Below the pieces are notes generated by a model. It had not been told where the DNA came from. It ran no database searches and worked only from the letters and a program-made list of their open reading frames with translations. A program made the position numbers and the translations under genes. This document shows positions 58,075-64,000 of a stretch of 64,000 nucleotides of DNA, piece after piece. Source of the stretch: Phaeosaccion multiseriatum. Taxonomy: Eukaryota; Ochrophyta, other classes. Position 1 is the stretch's first letter; each line of letters starts with the position of its first letter. Where the stretch lies: positions 1,054,001-1,118,000 of the forward strand of contig OZ218956.1 in NCBI GenBank assembly GCA_965112735.1, given 5' to 3'.

Positions 58075-59880
58075 TCAGTAGCCGGTAGTCTTGTCCACGG
58101 TGTGGAAGCATACGGGCTTGTTGGCCAGGAAGTTGGCCACCTCCTTGGCGAAGACCGCGGTGGACTCGTGCGCAAAGGTATCCGTGAAACCATTGTGGCT
58201 GGAGATGAAGCAGCGGTCCTTGTCCAGACCCCACATGGGGTGGTCGGGGGGCAGCGGCTCGGTGCAGAACACATCAAGGGCAACGCCTCTGATGGCGCCT
58301 CTCTGCACCACATCCATGAGGGCCTCCTCGTCGATAAGGCCGCCCCTCCCCACGTTGATGAGTACGGCCGACGGTTTCATTTTTGCGAGTTGAGCGGCGC
58401 CCACCATGCCCCTGACGAATACCCAAGGAGGGGTGGAAAGTTTGGGGCGGTGGGGTGGCGCCCAGAGGGCAAAGGGGCACTACACTGAGAAGAAAAGGGG
58501 GTAAGGGGCGCGAGGCGGGAGGTGTGGGACGAAGGAGGGACACCTGCCTGCTGTCCTCCGTGAGGGCGGCTGCGACGACGATGTAGTCGCTCTCCTCGAA
58601 GAGCTTGTCGATGTCTTCTCGAGCGTACATCTTGTCGGCGAGGGGCGACGGCGTTGCTTGTCGCCGCAAGCCGATGATACGCATCCCAAAGGCCCTCGCT
58701 GCATCACCGTGTTTCACGAGGGAGGAGAGAGGGTTGAGACACGACAGAGAGAAGGAGAGGGGGTAGTGATACGCACAGCTTCCTTCAGCTTGGGATGGGC
58801 CTCGAGCAGTTCCATTCGTCCACTGTTACCCTCCCTCTCTTGATACACTCCCTTCCCCCGCCTCGGAGTTTTGCCCATATGCTCTCTCCATCCCCTCAGC
58901 CGCACGACCCACCGAGCTTGGCGGTGGTCTGCCCGATATCGCCAAAGCCCACCACGCCCATGGTGGTGCCCCTCAGCTCCCCCACGCTAAACTGGTCCCA
59001 CAGTTTGTTCTCCTGGTTGCGCTGCCACCTCCTCACGTCCTTGGAGAAGTACAGGCAGGCGAAGAGGCAGTACTCGGCCAGAGTGGAGCTGTAGTGACCT
59101 CTGGCGTTGGTGAGCACCGCTGGATGCGCCGCCAGCGCGGGGCAGAGAAAGTGGTCCACGCCGGCGGACAAGGAGTGTACCCACCGCAGCCTGCGTGGGT
59201 GGGAAAGGGGGAGGCCTGTCAGTGAGAGCACATTACTGCGGTGAGTGGTGTGCGGCCCCCGCCAGACCACAAGGGAAGCACTGGTACTCCTTGAGGGCCG
59301 ATCGAACGGTGCAACCACTGTAAAGCTTTCGAGCGTCTGCAGAGTGCACTCACATAGGCATGTGCGGCAGAATGGCAGCCATGACCGCAGCGTTGGCACT
59401 CCAGGTAAAGAGCACATTGCACTGGGAAAGCTTGCGCACCACCTCCGTTGCCGCCCAGTCAGTGCCCTCAGGTGCGAAGATGCACGCAGAGCAATGTGCC
59501 TAAGGGGTCACATCGGGAAACGGCAAACACGGAGGATGATGAGTGAAGGGGGGGGCGGCTTTTTGCCCAACAACCAAGCTCCTGCACGTAACTGGGAGGT
59601 TCCGAAGCTCACTCAGGAAGGGGCTGTCAGTTTCGGCCAGCACGACAATGCTGGCCCCGGCCTCTTTGGCCCGTGTTGCAGGGATTTGAGTCTTGTAGCG
59701 GTGGTAGGCCGGAACACCAACACGCGAGCTTCCAGAGATGCTGTCCGAAGTAGTAGGAGGGGTGTCAGACGCCACGCGAGCGTCCTTCCCTGCTGGAGGT
59801 ATGTTGGTCTGAGCTCCACCGCCCGAAGCGTCGGGAGCTCCATCCCTCTCGGCCTCCATCCTCAGAAAAGGAATGATCAT
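58075..59880 (-). CDS. D-isomer-specific 2-hydroxyacid dehydrogenase (405 aa)
   Basis: Five exons: 59880-59575, 59499-59354, 59190-58913, about 58698-58548, 58411-58075. Start at the ATG of MIIPFLRMEAERDG; an upstream TTG was rejected. Landmarks: LRWVHSLSAGVDHFL, MGVVGFGDIGQTTAKL (NAD-binding GxGxxG), MRIIGLRRQ, VLINVGRGGLIDEEAL (catalytic Arg), FCTEPLPPDHPMW (Glu) and CFISSHNGFTD (His). Such enzymes reduce 2-keto acids or act on glyoxylate, hydroxypyruvate or phosphoglycerate; the exact substrate is not deducible. The frame across the last intron fits only if the donor is GC (AG followed by GCAGGT), giving TEDSR-GMVGAAQL as in homologs. Cytosolic or organellar; the 60-residue N-terminus before the domain could be a transit sequence. 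Confidence 0.85.
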
Positions 59881-60006
59881 TGAAAACAAAAAAGGAAATC
59901 GAATAATCGTTGACTTAATTTTAATGACTTATTTTTCAAAATAGGAGTCGACATTTGTGAATGGAGGGGAGTAGCCGGCAGCTGGCCAGGCAGACACAGC
60001 GATACC

Positions 60007-60038
60007 CGCACACCCACCCACCCACCCACCCACCCACC

Positions 60039-60077
<39 letters not shown>

Positions 60078-60078
60078 C
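60007..60078. repeat. (CCCA)n followed by (CA)n microsatellite
   Basis: About nine CCCA units pass directly into about 13 CA units, upstream of the dehydrogenase and beyond the 3' end of the aminotransferase. The 59881-60154 spacer holds nothing else recognisable. Confidence 0.9.
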
Positions 60079-60154
60079 ACATTCACACTTTCAGTTTCTT
60101 AGGTGATTCCTATATTCCCCCTGACCTTCTTCTCCTTTTTCTTCTTCTTCTTCC

Positions 60155-61552
60155 CTATCTTCTTGGTTCCTGGTTCTGGCCGGCGCCAGCCGGCCTGGCA
60201 GGTTCCAGGTTCTGGGGGAAAGCCATGTAATAAGGCAATGATGAGGGCCTCAAGGGGGGGGGCGCATGGGCGCGCGCGCCCACCCGCCCCCTGGATTGCT
60301 CGTCTCCCCCGGCCGCCGCCCCTGCCCGAAAACGTGCTTTCGAGACTATCGACTCGCAAACTCGCTCTTCTCGAAGACGATAATACACAAGCGTTTCCGC
60401 GTATTTGCAAACTATGGAAAGAGCGTTTGCAAAGTCATCATCCGCAATCGTCATAGCAACTCGGATGTGACCTGCAGCGGCCATCCCAAAGCTTTCCCCG
60501 GGCATCACGGCGACGTGATGCTCTTCCAACAGACCATTGGCAAAGCCTTCACCAGACAGCCCCGTGGCACGGACATCTAGCATCAGATACATCGCCCCCT
60601 GTGCGGGCACCAAAGACAGGGCCGTTTGCCCCGACAAGATCTGATGAGCTATCGCCCGTCTGCGCCGAAATGGAGCCGCCACCTCTGCTTCAAACTCGGC
60701 CCCTTGATGCAAGGCAAAAACAGATGCGTCCTGGATATAGCCTGGCACGCCGTAGTTGGTGTTGGTTGCCAGATTGGTTAAAGCCTCAATCGCAAGCTCT
60801 GGTCCCACGATCCAGCCGCACCGCGATCCGGTCATGGCATGGGACTTTGACATGGACCCAACCACCAGCGTGCGCTCTGCCATACCGGGCAGCGCGCGGG
60901 GACTGAAATGATTTCCTTCCCAGACTTGACTGTCATAAACCTCATCCGAGATAAGCCAAAGGTCATGAGCCAGACAAACCTCGGCTATACCCTCCAGCGT
61001 GTCCCTACGATAGACTATGCCCGTTGGATTGTTGGGCGAATTGATCAAAAGCGATCTCGCGCTCGGCGCGTGAGCTGCGATGTCGGACGCCCGCGGTTGA
61101 AAAGCATCTTCAGGACGGGTTTGCACCGCGATAGGAACCACGCCGGCACTCCGAATGGTGCCCGGGTAGGTGATGTAACAAGGATCAATGTAGAGCGCTG
61201 CGTCCCCTGGATCGCAAAGCGCCATGTGGCCCGCGAAAAGGCCTGCCTGACAACCTGGTGTGATGAGCACATTTGCAGGGCCCGTGGCGACGCCGGTTCT
61301 TGCTGTCATCCGACGCGCCACAGTTTCGCGCAAAGCATCAGTGCCTGGAACAGCCGCATAGCCCGTATGGCCTCCCATAGCCTGCGCATGCATATGCTGT
61401 AAAATGGGGGCAGCCGTCCGAATATCATGCTCGCCTATGGTCAACTCGGTGACAGCGATGCCAGCCTTACGCATCTCGCGTGCCCGGTAAAACACCTCCC
61501 ATCCGTCTGATCCCCCTGAGAGTATGTGACGAATGCGGCGGCTTAAAGACAT
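60155..61552 (-). CDS. Bacterial-type pyridoxal-phosphate aminotransferase, intronless (465 aa)
   Basis: One uninterrupted ORF. The ATG at 61552 (MSLSRRIRHILSGGSDGWEV) coincides with the start I know from alphaproteobacterial class I/II aminotransferases. Landmarks: TELTIGEHDIRTAAPI, GYAAVPGTDALRE, NVLITPGCQAGLFAGH, INSPNNPTG, ISDEVYDSQ, SMSKSHAMTGSRCGW with the PLP lysine, and GHIRVAMT with the carboxylate-binding arginine. Enzymes of this group transfer amino groups from aspartate-like donors. Lack of introns among intron-rich neighbours suggests horizontal transfer from a bacterium. The last 75 residues (after YAETLVYY) are Ala/Pro/Arg-rich and not bacterial-like; they read into local repeat DNA. 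A Leu-rich in-frame extension upstream has no ATG. Confidence 0.88.
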   Translation of the reverse strand: MSLSRRIRHILSGGSDGWEVFYRAREMRKAGIAVTELTIGEHDIRTAAPILQHMHAQAMGGHTGYAAVPGTDALRETVARRMTARTGVATGPANVLITPGCQAGLFAGHMALCDPGDAALYIDPCYITYPGTIRSAGVVPIAVQTRPEDAFQPRASDIAAHAPSARSLLINSPNNPTGIVYRRDTLEGIAEVCLAHDLWLISDEVYDSQVWEGNHFSPRALPGMAERTLVVGSMSKSHAMTGSRCGWIVGPELAIEALTNLATNTNYGVPGYIQDASVFALHQGAEFEAEVAAPFRRRRAIAHQILSGQTALSLVPAQGAMYLMLDVRATGLSGEGFANGLLEEHHVAVMPGESFGMAAAGHIRVAMTIADDDFANALSIVCKYAETLVYYRLREERVCESIVSKARFRAGAAAGGDEQSRGRVGARAHAPPPLRPSSLPYYMAFPQNLEPARPAGAGQNQEPRR

Positions 61553-62229
61553 TGGGGTAGTTAAAAAAATCTGAGGGAAGGAGTGAGGGAGGAGGAGGGA
61601 GGCAGGGAGGAGGAGCCGAGCGAGGAGGAGAGGAGGAAGCAAGATGGCCGCATTTCCCGCAGAAGAGGAGGAGAAAACTGGCTTTCCCCCCCAAAAAGAA
61701 TCAAGTCAATTTTATTTTTATTTTTTTTAAAAGGGGATTTCTCGAAAACCTCCGCGACGGGCTTTTCTTGAAAACCTCCTCGGACGGGCTTCTTTTCGTG
61801 GTTGACGTCAAGGGTACTTTTAAAAAGAAAACGACGACAAAATAGGTACCCCTGTTGACGTAGCTAAACACCTACAACTTGTAACAAGGATCGGCCCCCC
61901 GCGGGGCTTCTCGGGCCCCCCATTACCTTTGGCTGTGGTTAGTACAGAGGATGTGAAGGAGGAGGGTGATGCCGCCGGAGGAGCCGCCGGAAGAAGAAGT
62001 TTTCAACAAGCCGCCGGAGAGTCGTGTACCTTGCTTTTTGAAGCACGTGAATGGTTTGCAACACCAGGATGAAGCCAGTTACTACGCGCCCATTAGTGAG
62101 GAGGAGCGAGGAAGATGAAAGGGTCGGCGCGCTTTGACTTGATCACCCTTGTATTGACTGCAGGCAGGCAGGGGGCAAATTATTTTTTGTAGCTAAGATT
62201 CGGCTCCAGGAGACTGGCTTATTGCTTAG
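61553..62229. other. Gene-free stretch
   Basis: AT-richer than its surroundings in 61680-61850, with a direct repeat of a TTTCT(C/T)GAAAACCTCC-type segment near 61736-61780. GCCGCCGGAG(G/A) units recur near 61972-62020. No gene recognised. Confidence 0.5.
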
Positions 62230-62369
62230 CAGAAGCCTAGGCCTAGAGACGAAATTCGGCCGGCCTAGGGGGGTTAGCGGCCCCCGGCCTAGGCCTAGCT
62301 AGAGGGGACCGCAGGCCCCCGGCCTAGGCCTATTTTTGGCGCAGCCCCCCCGGCCTAGCTAGGCCTAGA
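62230..62369. repeat. GGCCTAG-rich palindromic repeat cluster
   Basis: Many copies of GGCCTAGG/CCTAGGCC and GGCCCCCGGCCTAGGCCTAG in both orientations within 140 bp. The segment can fold on itself. No ORF. Confidence 0.75.
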
Positions 62370-62621
62370 TCGACCCTGGACAACAAGGTTACGGTGTGCG
62401 CCGGCCGTAATCATTAATCAGCCCCCAGCTGGCGCATAATCAGTAATCAGGCCGGCTGGTCACGGGCTGTAAGCAACCAGGCCGGCTGGCGCCGGCCATT
62501 TCCTCGGGCTGGCGCCATAATCAGTAATCAGGCGCCAGGCCGGCTGGCGCCGGTCATAATCAGTAATCAGGCTGGCTGCGCCGGCCGTAATCAGGAATCA
62601 GATAATCTTGTCCAGGGTCGA
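62370..62621. mobile_element. Inverted-repeat element with internal 25-35 bp repeats
   Basis: TCGACCCTGGACAA at the left end is mirrored by TTGTCCAGGGTCGA at the right end (14 bp, perfect). Between them a unit of the form CGGCCGTAATCATTAATCAG or GGCCGGCTGGC...CATAATCAGTAATCAG is repeated at least five times with variation. No coding capacity. The TCGACCC end resembles that of the MITE-like copies (TCGACCCCTGAC), so a distant relationship is possible. No clear target-site duplication. Confidence 0.65.
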
Positions 62622-62639
62622 CTCCCTCCCTCGCTCCCG

Positions 62640-62948
62640 CCCTTCCTCCCTCCCTCCCTCCCTCCCTCCCTCCCTCCCTCCTTCCCTCCCTCCCTCCCTC
62701 CCTCCCTCCCTCCCTCCCTCCCTCCCTCCCTCCCTCCCTCCCTCCCTCCCTCCCTCCCTCCCTCCCTCCCTCCCTCCCTCCCTCCCTCCCTCCCTCCCTC
62801 CCTCCCTCCCTCCCTCCCTCCCTCCCTCCCTCCCTCCCTCCCTCCCTCCCTCCCTCCCTCCCTCCCTCCCTCCCTCCCTCCCTCCCTCCCTCCCTCCCTC
62901 CCTCCCTCCCCCCTCCCTCCTTCCTTCTATCCCTCCCTCCCTCCCTCT
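62640..62948. repeat. (CCCT)n tetranucleotide tract, about 300 bp
   Basis: Nearly uninterrupted CCCT/TCCC units on the plus strand with rare C/T changes near both ends. The ORF across it (LPPS repeats) is an artefact. The unit is not the CCCTAA telomere repeat. Confidence 0.95.
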
Positions 62949-63193
62949 CTATAGTTATCCTGCTGCCCCGGGGGGAAGAGAGAGGGGGGGGGATGCTGCT
63001 GCTCTCTTGTTAGAGGTGTGGGGAAGGGGGGAAAGGAGAGGGAATATTGAGGAGCCACAGGTAGGCCCAAATATTGCCCCAACCCCCGCTCCCTTTGCGG
63101 CTTTCTTTTTTTTTGCCCGTGGTCCATTCACTGCCATCTCTCCGTATCCTCTAGGTTACTTTTAGACACACAGAGAAGGCGCCAACCCTTTGA

Positions 63194-64000
63194 ATGGAGC
63201 CTTCCATGGGCCATGCGGGGAGGGAGGGCACTGTGTACACTATCGACGAGCTCCTTTTCTCGCATGTGGGCGTGGGGAAATATCAGGCAAGATAGGCAGA
63301 GGAAGGAAGGTGTGAGAGATCCACCTTTTTCAGTTGTTTTGTTCTTTCTCTCCCCCTCAGCTGTGGCTCCTTGTGGCATGTGGCTTGTCCTTTATGGCCG
63401 ACGCCTTCGAGGTAAAGTATACAGTGCTCGTTCCGCTCCCTCTCTCGTTCTCTCCCCCTCTCACTGCCCTCCTTGCCTGTTCTCTCTAGGTGACCCTGCT
63501 ATCGTACCTTTCTGTGTGCGCGGCCGATGGGTGGGGCCTCAGTAGCTCCGCGGAAAGCTCCATCACTGCCAGCGTCTTTTTCGGCGAGATGTTAGGTATA
63601 AAGTGATGTGCCTTGCGACCCCTTGTTCTGTGGGACGGCCGCCCCCCCCCCCTTACTGTTCCCTCCCTTCTCTTTCCCAACCACTCTTCCTTCTTTCCCC
63701 CCCATTGTGTGCTTCTCAGGGGCTCTGTGCTGGGGACCTTTCTCCGACCACTACGGACGGAAGCCTGCCTTCATCCTGGCGGCGTCCTTCATTCTCGTCT
63801 TTGGTCTCCTTTCAGCCACAGCGCCAAACGTGTAAGGATACGCCTTCTTATTTCTCCACTCCCTCTTCCTCTCCCTCTAGGCCCCTCTCTTTCCGTTAAG
63901 CGTTTTCTCATGGCCCAGGAAGGTCAGGCTACCTGGTCCTGTCCATGAATGTCAAGTAATGGCCTCGCTCAAGGGGCCACTTCTCATGTCTTTTCCCCGA
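63194..64000 (+). CDS. SVOP/SV2-like major facilitator transporter, paralog, 3' end outside window
   Basis: Exons seen: 63194-63286, 63361-63411, 63490-63595, 63720-63831; further exons lie near or beyond the right edge. The sequence reads MEPSMGHAGREGTVYTIDEL, then SHVGVGKYQ, LWLLVACGLSFMADAFE, VTLLSYLSVCAADGWGLSS and GPFSDHYGRKPAFILAASF, parallel to the gene at 53077. Exon 2 is 51 nt in both, and intron 1 again starts with GC (GCAAGA). The two copies share orientation and are separated by two minus-strand genes. After 63831 no exon is certain: a stretch YLVLSMNVK near 63930 meets TAA, so a further intron or damage is possible. Function as for the paralog. Confidence 0.8.

Noticed and set aside
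62640-62948. Telomeric sequence
   Set aside because: The unit is CCCT, not CCCTAA, and genes continue on both sides.
62608-63165. 185-residue ORF made of LPPS repeats
   Set aside because: It is a translation of the CCCT microsatellite in one frame and has no protein-like sequence outside the repeat.
1-64000. Bacterial origin of the window, suggested by TylF, FkbM, MycE and SGNH families
   Set aside because: These genes have many phase-consistent spliceosomal introns and signal sequences, so they are resident nuclear genes whatever their distant origin. Only the aminotransferase looks recently bacterial.

Overview
The window is nuclear DNA of a eukaryote. Almost every gene is split by short GT-AG introns (three look like GC-AG), pyrimidine-rich acceptors are everywhere, and there is no operon spacing. 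I found 19 protein genes in 64 kb, two of them cut by the window edges. One gene (11920-12963) encodes a DUF2358/SnoaL-like protein whose leader reads as ER signal, then basic region, then twin-arginine stretch. That points to a photosynthetic organism with a secondary plastid. Together with compact genes, moderate GC and F-box/ankyrin-type proteins, a stramenopile alga (eustigmatophyte-like) is my best guess. This is inference and not proven. Gene models were built by hand from conserved protein blocks and splice sites. In every complete multi-exon model the exon lengths add up to a whole number of codons, but single boundaries may be off by 1-2 bases.

Layout. 1-8023: two paralogous glycosyltransferase-like genes in opposite orientation; the left one is cut by the window edge. 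8290-11762: a tail-to-tail pair of MycE/TylE-like sugar O-methyltransferases. 11920-12963: plastid DUF2358 protein. 13526-15574: TylF-type O-methyltransferase. 15970-17919: another class I methyltransferase. 18366-21652: GT17 N-acetylglucosaminyltransferase. 22060-25304: FkbM-type methyltransferase. 25595-29766: decayed methyltransferase domain fused to an SGNH esterase-like domain. 29940-31030: coding-like but interrupted sequence. 31054-34264: exostosin-like GT47. 34265-35778: gene-free, with tandem and inverted repeats. 35779-36876: glucuronoxylan 4-O-methyltransferase-like protein. 37037-38314: ankyrin-like protein whose stop codon is supplied by a small transposon. 38867-45374: a 1,940-residue protein with several glycosyltransferase domains (GT2-like, GT4, GT10). 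45645-49575: PPR-SMR organelle RNA protein. 49715-52921: large secreted-type GT4. 53077-57155 and 63194-64000: two SVOP/SV2-like transporters. 58075-59880: D-2-hydroxyacid dehydrogenase. 60155-61552: intronless aminotransferase of bacterial type. 61553-63193: repeat-rich spacer.

The main message is functional clustering. Thirteen of the 19 genes encode glycosyltransferases, sugar-type O-methyltransferases or a carbohydrate-esterase-like protein, and most carry an N-terminal signal sequence or anchor. Such a run is normal for bacterial capsule or macrolide loci but unusual in a eukaryotic nucleus. I read it as a candidate secretory-pathway gene neighbourhood for a methylated, fucose-bearing surface glycan. 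The remaining genes (PPR-SMR, transporters, dehydrogenase, DUF2358) look like ordinary neighbours. A family of short inverted-repeat elements of MITE type runs through the same region.
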